Translations under genes and position numbers: made by a program | Source of the DNA: an uncultured Clostridia bacterium | Lineage (GTDB): Bacteria; Bacillota; Clostridia; Christensenellales; Borkfalkiaceae | Length of the DNA: 12,527 bases | NCBI GenBank assembly: GCA_937888935.1 | Contig: CALARO010000323.1 | Span: 1 to 12,527, forward strand | Direction: 5' to 3' | Notes under the pieces: model-generated | What the model was told of the DNA's origin: nothing | What the model saw: only the letters and a program-made list of their open reading frames with translations | The model's database searches: none | Shown: in pieces, positions 6,252-12,527 of the stretch | Layout of the letters: each line of letters begins with the position of its first letter | Position numbering within the stretch: the first letter of the stretch is position 1

Positions 6252-6899
6252 ATGAAAAACGTATTGTTGATAGGTCTTGGAAGGTTCGGACTGAACGTGG
6301 CGAAAAAATTGAGCGAAATGGATCACGAAGTGCTTGCCGTAGACGAAAACGAAGAGCGCGTGAACGACGCGTTGCCGTATGTGACGGACGCGCGGATCGG
6401 CGATTGCACGCGCGCGGAATTTTTAAAATCGCTCGACGTGCCGCGCTTCGATCTTTGCGTCGTGGCGATCGGCGACGATTTTCAGTCTTCGCTGGAAATC
6501 ACGTCGCTTTTAAAGGATTTCGGGGCGAAAAAGGTTGTTTCGCGCGCTTGCAACGACGTGCAGGGGAAATTTCTTTTACGAAACGGTGCGGACAACATCG
6601 TGTACCCGGAACGGCAGCTTGCGTACTGGACGGCAATTCGTTACGCATCGGACAATTTAAGCGATTATATCGAACTCGGCGACGAATCGGGCATTTTCGA
6701 AGTTGTGCCGCCCGCCGCGTGGATCGGAAAAACGGTGGGGGAAATCGATATCCGTAAACGTTTCGGCGTGAACATTCTCGCGTTTAAAAAGGACGGCAAA
6801 ACGCTTCTTTCCGTGAATTGCAATTCCGTGGTGGAAGAGGGCGCGCACATGCTTGTGCTTGGCGAGTATAAAGACGTGCGCAAGTGCTTTAAACTGTAA
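6252..6899 (+). CDS. ktrA: KtrA/TrkA-type potassium uptake regulatory subunit (RCK)
   Basis: A 215-residue soluble cytoplasmic protein that forms the nucleotide-gated ring on KtrB. The N-terminal RCK domain has a Rossmann motif IGLGRFG (7-13) and an acidic end of strand two, D31 in VLAVDEN (28-33), which fits NAD(H)/ATP ribose binding. It is followed by RIGDCTRAEFL (48-58) and VVAIGDDFQSSL (70-81), also typical. A C-terminal RCK_C domain spans about 140-215, the site where c-di-AMP binds in some KtrA proteins; that is family knowledge, not seen here. Length matches KtrA (about 220). GAGAGGAAG upstream is a good ribosome site, so ktrA is translated from the ktrB transcript. No clear terminator follows; about 80 nt later the next promoter begins. 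Confidence 0.93.
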   Translation: MKNVLLIGLGRFGLNVAKKLSEMDHEVLAVDENEERVNDALPYVTDARIGDCTRAEFLKSLDVPRFDLCVVAIGDDFQSSLEITSLLKDFGAKKVVSRACNDVQGKFLLRNGADNIVYPERQLAYWTAIRYASDNLSDYIELGDESGIFEVVPPAAWIGKTVGEIDIRKRFGVNILAFKKDGKTLLSVNCNSVVEEGAHMLVLGEYKDVRKCFKL

Positions 6900-6980
6900 C
6901 ATTTCAATCATAAAAGCAGGTTCATAAGATTTCCGCGTTTCGGGGTGCCGTAAAAATACAAATTTCCGATAGAAAATTCC

Positions 6981-7010
6981 TTGCGTTTTTATCGCGAACG
7001 GGTGTATCAT
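6981..7010 (+). promoter_or_regulatory. Probable promoter of the EamA permease gene (predicts near-leaderless mRNA)
   Basis: -35-like TTGCGT (6981-6986), 18-nt spacer, -10-like TATCAT (7005-7010). The expected start is near 7017, one base before the ATG at 7018. Each hexamer has two mismatches to consensus. Confidence 0.5.
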
Positions 7011-7017
7011 ATATTCT

Positions 7018-8031
7018 ATGGGTTACGTATTTTTATTGATCGCAAGCTTCGCCGGAATTTCCAAAATGGCGGCAATGAAAAGCAGCGGCAGACTGTGTCC
7101 CGGAAAGTACAACAGTATTCGCATCAACGCTTTCCGCTCGCTCATCTGTTCGGCGGTGGCGCTCGCCGTGTTTTTCGCCACGGGCGCGCGCGTTTCTTCC
7201 GGCGGGTGGTGGCTGTGGCTCGTTTCGGGCGTTTCCAACGCGGCGATGATGTTCGCGTGGCTGCTTTGTTCCGAGCGCGTTCCGCTCGTTTTCGTGGAAT
7301 CGTTCTGCATGCTCGGCTCGGTGGCGATTCCGTTGTTTCTCGCCCCCGTTTTATATGCTGGCGAAAGCGTAAGTCCGCAGCAATGGGCGGGCGTGATCTG
7401 CCTGCTCGTCGCGCTGATTTTTCTCTCGCCAAAACCGAAACGGAAAATTGCCGCGGCGGCTGCGCCTGCCGAAAATGCAGCAAAAAAGGCAAACGGGGTA
7501 GAAAACGGGGTGGAAAACGGGGCGGTAAACGACGCGCCCGCCGAAATTGCTTCGGCGCGTTCGGCGGAAAAGAAAAAAGCCGCTTTGGTAACGGCGGCGT
7601 ATATCGTGCTTCTGATATTATCCAACGCGGGGGTGAGCCTTACGCAGAAACTGTACCCCGTGCGCGTGGGCAAGGAATACACGCCGTTTTTCAATCTGGC
7701 AACGTTCGGCGTGGTGCTTTTGTGCTTTTTCGGCGCGCTTTTCGGCGGCAAGGCGTTCGCGGGCAAAAAAATGCTGATCGGGAACGCGGCTTCGGGCAGA
7801 AAACTCGCCCTGTACGTATCGATCGCCGCTGTGATGATCTACGTATACTCGTTTTTCGCCACGCTCGCGGCGGAAGCTTTGCCTTCGGCGGTGTATTATC
7901 CGCTGGCGCGCGGCGTGAGCATGCTTCTCACCGCGCTTTGCGATTTTTTCGTGTTCAGGCAGAAAATCACGAAAAACGACGTGGCGGGACTTGCGTTTAT
8001 TCTCACCGCCGTGCTGCTTACGAGCCTTTGA
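7018..8031 (+). CDS. EamA/DMT-superfamily permease
   Basis: A 337-residue membrane protein made of two hydrophobic halves of about five helices each, the layout of the drug/metabolite transporter superfamily (EamA). The first half covers about 1-137, beginning directly with a helix (MGYVFLLIASFAGISKMAAM); the second covers about 187-337 and ends in the typical short terminal helix (FILTAVLLTSL). Between them sits an unusual hydrophilic, Ala/Asn/Glu-rich linker (about 138-188) with a GVEN repeat, longer than usual for the family. The signatures VFVESFCMLGSVAIPLFLAP (91-110) and SAVYYPLARGVSMLLTALCD (290-309) are in the positions where EamA repeats carry their helix-4 motifs. Substrate cannot be predicted. 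The start at 7018 is chosen because later ATGs would delete helix 1; no Shine-Dalgarno sequence precedes it. A strong terminator follows at 8082-8117, so the gene appears to be transcribed alone or with ktrAB read-through. Confidence 0.8.
   Translation: MGYVFLLIASFAGISKMAAMKSSGRLCPGKYNSIRINAFRSLICSAVALAVFFATGARVSSGGWWLWLVSGVSNAAMMFAWLLCSERVPLVFVESFCMLGSVAIPLFLAPVLYAGESVSPQQWAGVICLLVALIFLSPKPKRKIAAAAAPAENAAKKANGVENGVENGAVNDAPAEIASARSAEKKKAALVTAAYIVLLILSNAGVSLTQKLYPVRVGKEYTPFFNLATFGVVLLCFFGALFGGKAFAGKKMLIGNAASGRKLALYVSIAAVMIYVYSFFATLAAEALPSAVYYPLARGVSMLLTALCDFFVFRQKITKNDVAGLAFILTAVLLTSL
7492..7530 (+). repeat. 12-nt in-frame tandem repeat in the EamA linker
   Basis: Three copies of a 12-nt unit (AACGGGGTAGAA, AACGGGGTGGAA, AACGGGGCGGTA) plus a final AAC, coding for Asn-Gly-Val-Glu units in the hydrophilic linker between the two halves of the permease. 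The unit length keeps the frame, so copy number could vary. Confidence 0.75.
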
Positions 8032-8081
8032 TTTTTATCTGTTTTTTCGCCGCGTATCGCGGCTTAATCTTTCCCGCCGGG

Positions 8082-8117
8082 ATTTGCGATGATTTCTTTT
8101 GCATCGCAAATTTTTTT
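8082..8117 (+). terminator. Intrinsic terminator after the EamA gene
   Basis: A perfect 10-bp stem: ATTTGCGATG (8082-8091) with CATCGCAAAT (8102-8111), a 10-nt loop and a seven-T run (8111-8117). A second perfect 6-bp hairpin, GCCGCG/CGCGGC at 8049-8063, lies just upstream without a T-run. Confidence 0.9.
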
Positions 8118-8147
8118 GCACGCCGTAAGAAAGCTTTTTAAAAGCTA

Positions 8148-8176
8148 TTGACTTTCCGCCGCAAATGGCGTATAAT
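8148..8176 (+). promoter_or_regulatory. Sigma-A promoter of the YitT pair
   Basis: -35 TTGACT (8148-8153), 17-nt spacer, -10 TATAAT (8171-8176). The predicted start near 8183 gives a 44-nt leader with a GGGAG ribosome site around 8213-8217 before the ATG at 8227. Confidence 0.85.
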
Positions 8177-8226
8177 GTTATAGCCGTGCGAACGTTACTT
8201 TGCGCGGCAGGGAGTTTTGAATAGCT

Positions 8227-9246
8227 ATGCCGGCAGAACATCCGCAAAACGAAGCCAACGAAACCGAAACTAAAATTACTTTAAACGCCGCCGCGCAACC
8301 CGACGGGCAACCCGTTGCGGCGCAGCCTGACAAGCCGAATAAGCCGAACAAGCCGAATAAGCCGAACAAACCGGACGGCAAAACGGTGAAAAAATTCCTG
8401 CTCGATTGCGCCACGGTGCTGCTCGCTTCAATGCTTTCCGCGCTCGGGTTTCACGTATTCGTGTACCCCGCGAATTTCGCGCCGGCGGGCATGGACGGTA
8501 TCGCCACGATGCTGCAAAAACTCACGAACGTAAACGCAGGGTGGTACTCGCTCGCGCTCAACGCGCCGCTTCTGATCGCCGCGCTGTTCGTGCTGAAAAG
8601 GCGGTACGTGATCGGCACGCTTGCGTTCACCGTTTTAAACTCGCTGTTTTTAATCGTTTTAAAACGCGTCGATTTTTATCAGTATCACACCGAAACGGAC
8701 AGATTTCTGCCCGCGATCTTTTCGGGCATCATTTTAGGCGCGCGCATGGGCATGCTGCTGCGTATCGGCATGTCTACGGGCGGCGTGGACATCGTGGCGT
8801 GCATGGTGCAGAAAAACCGACCGTATCTCAACGTAGAGCGCGTGATCGCCGTGATTTCGTATGCGATCATCTTCGCTTCGTACGCGGTGTACCGCGAGTT
8901 GGACAGTATTCTGCTTTCCGTGGTGCAGATGTTCGTATACGAGCGCGTGGGCGCGGCGTTTATGAAAGATTCGCGCAACGCCGTGGAATTTAAAATCGTC
9001 ACGAAACACCCCGAAGAAATCCGCGGGGAAATTCTGTATAACTTAAAGCACGGCGCAACGGTGGTGGAAAGCCGCGGCATGTTTACCGAAAGCGACAGCG
9101 CGGTGATCTTTTCCGTGGTAAACCTGCGGCAGATCCCCGAATTTTTGAATATACTTAAAAAATACCCCGATACGTTCGTGTACTACACCGAAGTGGCGGG
9201 GGGATCGGGCAATTTCAGGCGCAGACAAGACGAAGAAGCCAAGTAA
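8227..9246 (+). CDS. YitT-family membrane protein with DUF2179 tail (first of pair)
   Basis: A 339-residue protein with a hydrophilic N-terminal extension (1-55), a YitT-type membrane domain (about 56-245, PF02588-like) and a C-terminal soluble DUF2179 domain (about 254-330, PF10035-like; FKIVTKHPEEIRGEI, HGATVVESRGMF, KYPDTFVYY). Family-typical phrases in the membrane part are NFAPAGMDGIATM (83-95) after helix 1 and STGGVDIVA (183-191). The N-terminal extension is Gln/Pro/Asn-rich and includes four to five KPN units; YitT proteins usually start close to helix 1, so this extension is unusual. It sits on the cytoplasmic side if helix 1 has the usual orientation. Biochemical function of YitT proteins is not established; transport or ligand-gated signalling are guesses. 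It is followed after 43 nt by a paralogue with no terminator between, so they form an operon. Confidence 0.9.
   Translation: MPAEHPQNEANETETKITLNAAAQPDGQPVAAQPDKPNKPNKPNKPNKPDGKTVKKFLLDCATVLLASMLSALGFHVFVYPANFAPAGMDGIATMLQKLTNVNAGWYSLALNAPLLIAALFVLKRRYVIGTLAFTVLNSLFLIVLKRVDFYQYHTETDRFLPAIFSGIILGARMGMLLRIGMSTGGVDIVACMVQKNRPYLNVERVIAVISYAIIFASYAVYRELDSILLSVVQMFVYERVGAAFMKDSRNAVEFKIVTKHPEEIRGEILYNLKHGATVVESRGMFTESDSAVIFSVVNLRQIPEFLNILKKYPDTFVYYTEVAGGSGNFRRRQDEEAK
8332..8376 (+). repeat. 9-nt tandem repeat coding for KPN units
   Basis: Four 9-nt units alternating AAGCCGAAT and AAGCCGAAC (8332-8367) and a fifth, diverged unit AAACCGGAC (8368-8376). They code for Lys-Pro-Asn repeats in the cytoplasmic N-terminal extension of the first YitT protein. 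The regular T/C alternation suggests that an 18-nt block was duplicated. Confidence 0.85.
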
Positions 9247-9289
9247 AAAGAAAAAGGCGCAGCCGAAAAATGCGCGGGAGAAACAAAAA

Positions 9290-10246
9290 ATGGCAAACGA
9301 AAAACGAATGACGAAAGTAAAAATCACCGATTACGCGATCATCGCGGCGATGGCGGTTTTAATGGCGCTCAACTACGACTTGTTCGTGGTGCGCAATAAA
9401 TTCGCGCCGTCCGGACTGAACGGCGTGGCAACCATGATAGATTATCTCACGGGCGGAAAAATGAACCTGGCGTACATGTCGCTCGTCATCAACGTGCCGC
9501 TGTGCGTTTTCGCCTACTTCGCGGTGGAAAAAGATTTCGCGCTGAAAACGCTCGCCTATTGCCTGATCTATTCGGGCGTGTACCTGCTGCTGAGCAAAAC
9601 CAACGTTTTAAACAGCTTCCGCTATGATTCGAAGGGCGCGGACACGATCTATCCCGTGCTGATTTCGGGGGTGATCAGCGGGTTTGCCTACGGGTTTGCG
9701 TTCCGCCGCAACGGCTCTACGGGCGGCACGGACGTGATTTCGAAATTCGTGAATAAAAAAAGTCCGTACCTGAATTTTTTCTGGGTGCTTTTCGCGCTGA
9801 ACGCCACGGTGGCGATCGCTTCGTATTTCGTGTATACCGATGTTGATTCGGTTACAGGTGCGACGATTCGCAATTATAAGCCGGTGTGCATGTGCATTTT
9901 GTATTGCTTTATTTCGTCGTTTATGGCGAATCGAAGCTTGCAGGGCGTGAAGTCGGCGTATAAGTTTTTGATTATCACGAAGCACGCGGAAGAGATTGAC
10001 CGGGAAATCGTGGAAAAATTGAAGCACAGCGCCACGAAACTGATCGGCACGGGGGTATACAGCAACACCGAGCGCGACGTGATTATCTGCGTAGTGAGCC
10101 GGCATCAGATTATTGATTTCGAGAATATCATCAGGAAGTACCCGGATACATTTGCGTTTGTGGAAACGGTGAATGAAACGATCGGGAATTTCAAGAAAGT
10201 GCGCCGCCGCGCCGACGATTCGTTCTACTACGTAGACGAAAATTAA
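9290..10246 (+). CDS. YitT-family membrane protein with DUF2179 tail (second of pair)
   Basis: A 318-residue paralogue of the preceding protein. Helix 1 starts at about residue 13 (DYAIIAAMAVLMALNYDLFV), so it lacks the KPN-rich extension. Shared landmarks are KFAPSGLNGVATM (37-49), STGGTDVIS (143-151), the loop before the soluble tail, and a DUF2179 domain (about 225-302; FLIITKHAEEIDREI, KHSATKLIGTGVY, KYPDTFAFVETV). A short acidic tail follows (RRRADDSFYYVDEN). GGGAG upstream supplies the ribosome site for ATG 9290; with 43 nt to the upstream gene and no terminator, the two are probably co-transcribed. Two diverged copies side by side suggest an ancient tandem duplication and possibly a hetero-oligomer, but this is inference. 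Function is unknown for the family. Confidence 0.9.
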   Translation: MANEKRMTKVKITDYAIIAAMAVLMALNYDLFVVRNKFAPSGLNGVATMIDYLTGGKMNLAYMSLVINVPLCVFAYFAVEKDFALKTLAYCLIYSGVYLLLSKTNVLNSFRYDSKGADTIYPVLISGVISGFAYGFAFRRNGSTGGTDVISKFVNKKSPYLNFFWVLFALNATVAIASYFVYTDVDSVTGATIRNYKPVCMCILYCFISSFMANRSLQGVKSAYKFLIITKHAEEIDREIVEKLKHSATKLIGTGVYSNTERDVIICVVSRHQIIDFENIIRKYPDTFAFVETVNETIGNFKKVRRRADDSFYYVDEN

Positions 10247-10266
10247 ATAGTTTGCCTTTTTTATAG

Positions 10267-10319
10267 CCTTCCCCTTGGGGGGAAGGTGGACAAAGCAAAG
10301 CTTTGGACGAATGAGGGGC
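10267..10319. repeat. Palindromic intergenic repeat element
   Basis: A compact block of two inverted repeats: CCTTCCCC/GGGGGGAAGG (10267-10286, 8-bp stem) and CAAAG/CTTTG (10291-10305), followed by GACGAATGAGGGG. From memory, blocks with this order (CCTTCCCC...GGAAGGTGG, a short palindrome, then GACGRATGAGGGG) occur as dispersed intergenic repeats in many clostridial gut genomes. Only one copy is in the window, so the repeat status rests on recognition. It lies between the YitT pair and the lipoprotein gene and could also help end transcription. Confidence 0.6.
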
Positions 10320-10367
10320 GTAGCTTGTTTTCTATTTGAAAAATTTTCCAATAAATAGTTAAAACCC

Positions 10368-10396
10368 TTGCAAAAGAGAAATTGCAATGATATAAT
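10368..10396 (+). promoter_or_regulatory. Promoter of the BspA-type lipoprotein gene
   Basis: -35 TTGCAA (10368-10373), 17-nt spacer, -10 TATAAT (10391-10396) with extended TG at 10388-10389. AAGGAG at 10414-10419 follows in the leader, with ATG at 10428. Confidence 0.82.
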
Positions 10397-10427
10397 ATAG
10401 ATAGACAAGAAAAAAGGAGAAAAAGAA

Positions 10428-12527
10428 ATGAAGAAAAAAGCATTATCGGCAGTATTTGCGGCGTTGACGGCAACGTGCGTTTGCGCTGGTTTTTCGGCTT
10501 GCGGAAAAACGGATGCGGGAAATGGCGCGCAAAACGAAAAAATCAGCGAAATTTACGCTTCTTACGTGGCACACGCGGAAGAAAACGGCGATACGCCGCT
10601 TTCGTATGAAGAATGGCTCGCTACAATCAAAGGTGAAAAGGGTGAAAAAGGCGATCCCGGCGTACAAGGCGAAAAGGGCGCGGACGGAAAAGACGGTAGC
10701 AATGGTAAAGACGGAAAAAACGGTAAAGACGGGTCTTCCGTAACGGTAGTTTCTGTAGAGAAAGTAAAAACCGAAAATAATGTCGATACGTATCAAATTA
10801 CTTTTTCAGACGGAGTCAAATCAACTTTTACCGTTTCTAACGGGGCTGGCGTTACGGTAAAGAATGTTTTTTGCAAATCTTCGGTCGGCGGCGTTGATGC
10901 CTATGAAATAGAATTTTCCGACGGCTATACAACGACGTTTACGGTTACGAACGGTAAAGACGGGAAAGACATTTCCATAATCAAAATCGAAAAAATCAGT
11001 TCCGAAGGTCTGTTTGATACCTATAGAATCAGCTATTCGAATAATACAACATGGGATTTTGTGGTTTCGAACGGCGCAACGCCTTATATAGGAACTAATG
11101 GACATTGGTGGATTAACGACACCGATACAAATGTTATTGCCGGATATCCCGATGACGATACAAGAACGCATACAACGGAAACGATGATTGCAACTGCCGG
11201 GTTGAAATACTCTACAATGACAATTAACGGAATATCCGGCTATGTTGTAGACGGTTATAATTATTCTCAGGCGGAAGAAATAGCGGAGAACTACTATAGT
11301 CAATATAGAAATACGATGACAAGCGGCGAATATACAACTTATATTCAAGAAATCACGCGCGGTAAAGCGAAAATAATTATTCCGAACTATATCGGCTCGG
11401 TTCCCGTTATAGGAATAAAATCATCGGCGTTTAAAAATAATTATATCAGTAAAATTTCGTTATCGAAAAATATAATTTATATCGGGAAAAATGCTTTCGA
11501 AGATTCAACTAACTTACAGTTTGTCGATTTTAATAACTGCGCTATAGCTTACATACCGGAAAATTGTTTTTACGGCAGCGGACTGACGGAGGTCTCGTTG
11601 CCGGAAACGGTTACGGAGCTTCATGTCAACGCATTTAGGAATTGCAAACTTGTTAAATTTGATTATTCTGATATTACTTATTTCGGCGATTATTCTTTGT
11701 ACGGAAATTTATTGGACTGCATTTATTTATCAAAGAATGTAGAATATGTGGGTTGCAAAGCTTTTTCGAATGATATAGATTATAATTTTGTGTATATAGA
11801 GAAAGGCGCAAACACAAATGGTTGGTATCAATTAGATCAAATCAATAATAAAGGCTCGTATTCGAAAAACTATGAAACTGTATTTACGGACTGTTTAAGA
11901 AGCGATGATATGATTTACAAGGTAAATTCGGATAATACGATTACGGCTTACAAATACTTCAAAGAAGATAAAATTATAAATGTTCCGAATTCTGTTGATG
12001 GTAAAACGATTAAAGTTTTAGGCAGCGGATTTTTGAATCAAGGAAATAAATTCTACTATTACGATAAAGTATCTTCCGAGAAAGATATTGCGTATTTTGC
12101 AAAAACAAGTACAATAAAGCAAGTGATTATTCCGGATACCGTGAAAGCGATTGAATATGGCGCGATAGATATTGTAGACGCGTTTGTATATATTCCCGAA
12201 TCCGTCGAAAGGGTTGATTCTTCAATTTGCGCCATGAGTGCCGATTATTACAAAAACGACAGACCGACGTCGTTTTTGGCGTTCGAAAAGGGAGCTTTGC
12301 CTAAGATATATGATGCAACAAACGGCGGAAGCGAAGTTACGGCAACGGACTTTGAAGAAAGCTGCGTAAGATATAATACCGGCATAACATTATCTAAAAT
12401 CAAATACAATGACGACGACGAGACTTTCTATTATGTCGACGGGTTGGAAGCTTCTGTTCTTGCATGCATGAGCCTTAGCGAAAATCCGCTTACTATGCTT
12501 GATACAATCGACCTGATTCCCGTAAAA
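10428..12527 (+). CDS. Large surface lipoprotein: collagen-like, three tandem repeats, BspA-type LRR (partial)
   Basis: Open for 700 codons to the window edge with no stop. Residues 1-25 are a lipoprotein signal peptide (MKKKALSAVFAALTATC...) with lipobox FSAC and lipidated Cys25. A spacer ending SYEEWLATIK (59-68) leads into eleven Gly-X-Y triplets (69-101), charged and collagen-like. Three tandem copies of a domain of about 38 residues follow (105-141, 142-181, 182-218), each with a (D/A)(T/A)Y-x-I-x-(F/Y)S core and an (F)TV-(S/T)-NG end. A linker PYIGTNGHWWINDTDTNVIA (219-238) comes next, then a region from about 312 with BspA-type leucine-rich (LRR_5) features: VIGIKSSAF, KISLSKNIIYIGKNAFEDS, EVSLPETVTELHVNAF, CIYLSKNVEYVGCKAF, QVIIPDTVKAIEYGAI. 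Likely an adhesin or ligand-binding surface protein anchored in the outer leaflet of the membrane. The gene is clearly AT-richer, with more ATA and AGA codons, than its neighbours, which hints at separate origin. ATG 10428 has an AAGGAG site 8 nt upstream. Confidence 0.88.
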   Translation, partial: MKKKALSAVFAALTATCVCAGFSACGKTDAGNGAQNEKISEIYASYVAHAEENGDTPLSYEEWLATIKGEKGEKGDPGVQGEKGADGKDGSNGKDGKNGKDGSSVTVVSVEKVKTENNVDTYQITFSDGVKSTFTVSNGAGVTVKNVFCKSSVGGVDAYEIEFSDGYTTTFTVTNGKDGKDISIIKIEKISSEGLFDTYRISYSNNTTWDFVVSNGATPYIGTNGHWWINDTDTNVIAGYPDDDTRTHTTETMIATAGLKYSTMTINGISGYVVDGYNYSQAEEIAENYYSQYRNTMTSGEYTTYIQEITRGKAKIIIPNYIGSVPVIGIKSSAFKNNYISKISLSKNIIYIGKNAFEDSTNLQFVDFNNCAIAYIPENCFYGSGLTEVSLPETVTELHVNAFRNCKLVKFDYSDITYFGDYSLYGNLLDCIYLSKNVEYVGCKAFSNDIDYNFVYIEKGANTNGWYQLDQINNKGSYSKNYETVFTDCLRSDDMIYKVNSDNTITAYKYFKEDKIINVPNSVDGKTIKVLGSGFLNQGNKFYYYDKVSSEKDIAYFAKTSTIKQVIIPDTVKAIEYGAIDIVDAFVYIPESVERVDSSICAMSADYYKNDRPTSFLAFEKGALPKIYDATNGGSEVTATDFEESCVRYNTGITLSKIKYNDDDETFYYVDGLEASVLACMSLSENPLTMLDTIDLIPVK
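10632..10733 (+). repeat. Collagen-like Gly-X-Y triplet segment
   Basis: Eleven consecutive Gly-X-Y triplets and a final Gly (residues 69-102), rich in GEK, GKD and GDP. At the DNA level they form degenerate 9-nt repeats such as GGTAAAGACGG. Such segments can trimerise as a triple helix; eleven triplets is short but enough for a stalk. Confidence 0.85.
10740..11081 (+). repeat. Three tandem protein repeats of about 38 residues
   Basis: Residues 105-141, 142-181 and 182-218 align by eye: each opens with alternating hydrophobics (VTVVSVEKV, VTVKNVFCK, ISIIKIEKI), has a Y-x-I-x-F/Y-S core (YQITFSDG, YEIEFSDG, YRISYSNN) and closes on F-x-V-(S/T)-NG. Spacing and pattern suggest small beta-hairpin modules. 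The protein copies are diverged, so the duplication is old. Confidence 0.75.

Noticed and set aside
8049..8063. GCCGCG/CGCGGC hairpin as the EamA terminator
   Set aside because: No T-run follows; the hairpin at 8082-8117 is much better.
6981..8141. 386-codon plus-strand ORF overlapping the EamA gene
   Set aside because: Arg/Gly-rich shadow frame without recognisable domains; the EamA frame encodes proper transmembrane helices.
1..12527. CRISPR array, tRNA, rRNA, transposase, phage, toxin-antitoxin or defence genes
   Set aside because: No repeat-spacer pattern, cloverleaf or related protein motif was found by reading either strand.

Overview
The window looks like chromosomal DNA from an uncultured, probably gut-associated member of the Bacillota (class Clostridia). 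The signs are sigma-A promoters of TTGACA/TATAAT type, AAGGAGG-like ribosome binding sites, a NatAB-type ABC exporter, a PdaB-like polysaccharide deacetylase of a kind usually found in spore-formers, a clostridial two-part SSB, paired YitT proteins with DUF2179 tails, and a BspA-type lipoprotein with a collagen-like segment. No rRNA, tRNA, CRISPR array, transposase or phage gene was seen.

Layout. 1-301 (minus) is the N-terminus of an MgtE-type Mg2+ transporter, cut by the window edge. It is preceded by a consensus promoter (535-563) and an untranslated leader of about 225 nt with riboswitch-like pairing and a well-placed 26-codon leader ORF. 767-2766 (minus) is a two-gene ABC exporter operon, natA-natB, with a 4-bp ATGA overlap and its own consensus promoter. 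From 3117 on, everything is on the plus strand: a PdaB-like deacetylase; an ssb-like gene broken by a frameshift near 4243; a strong terminator that shares bases with the promoter of the next unit; ktrB-ktrA (K+ uptake); an EamA/DMT permease; a terminator; two tandem YitT-family membrane proteins; a palindromic intergenic repeat; and a large, AT-richer surface lipoprotein gene that runs off the right edge.

Function. Much of the window is membrane transport and ion homeostasis: Mg2+ by MgtE, K+ by KtrAB, possible Na+ or drug efflux by NatAB, and unknown substrates for EamA and YitT. The rest is envelope or surface biology (deacetylase, BspA-type lipoprotein). Most genes look ordinary. The parts worth a second look are the mgtE leader, which does not match any riboswitch class I could recall; the ssb frameshift; two genes (ktrB and eamA) whose best promoters predict leaderless transcripts; and the modular lipoprotein with collagen triplets, three tandem copies of an undescribed domain of about 38 residues, and a BspA-type leucine-rich region.
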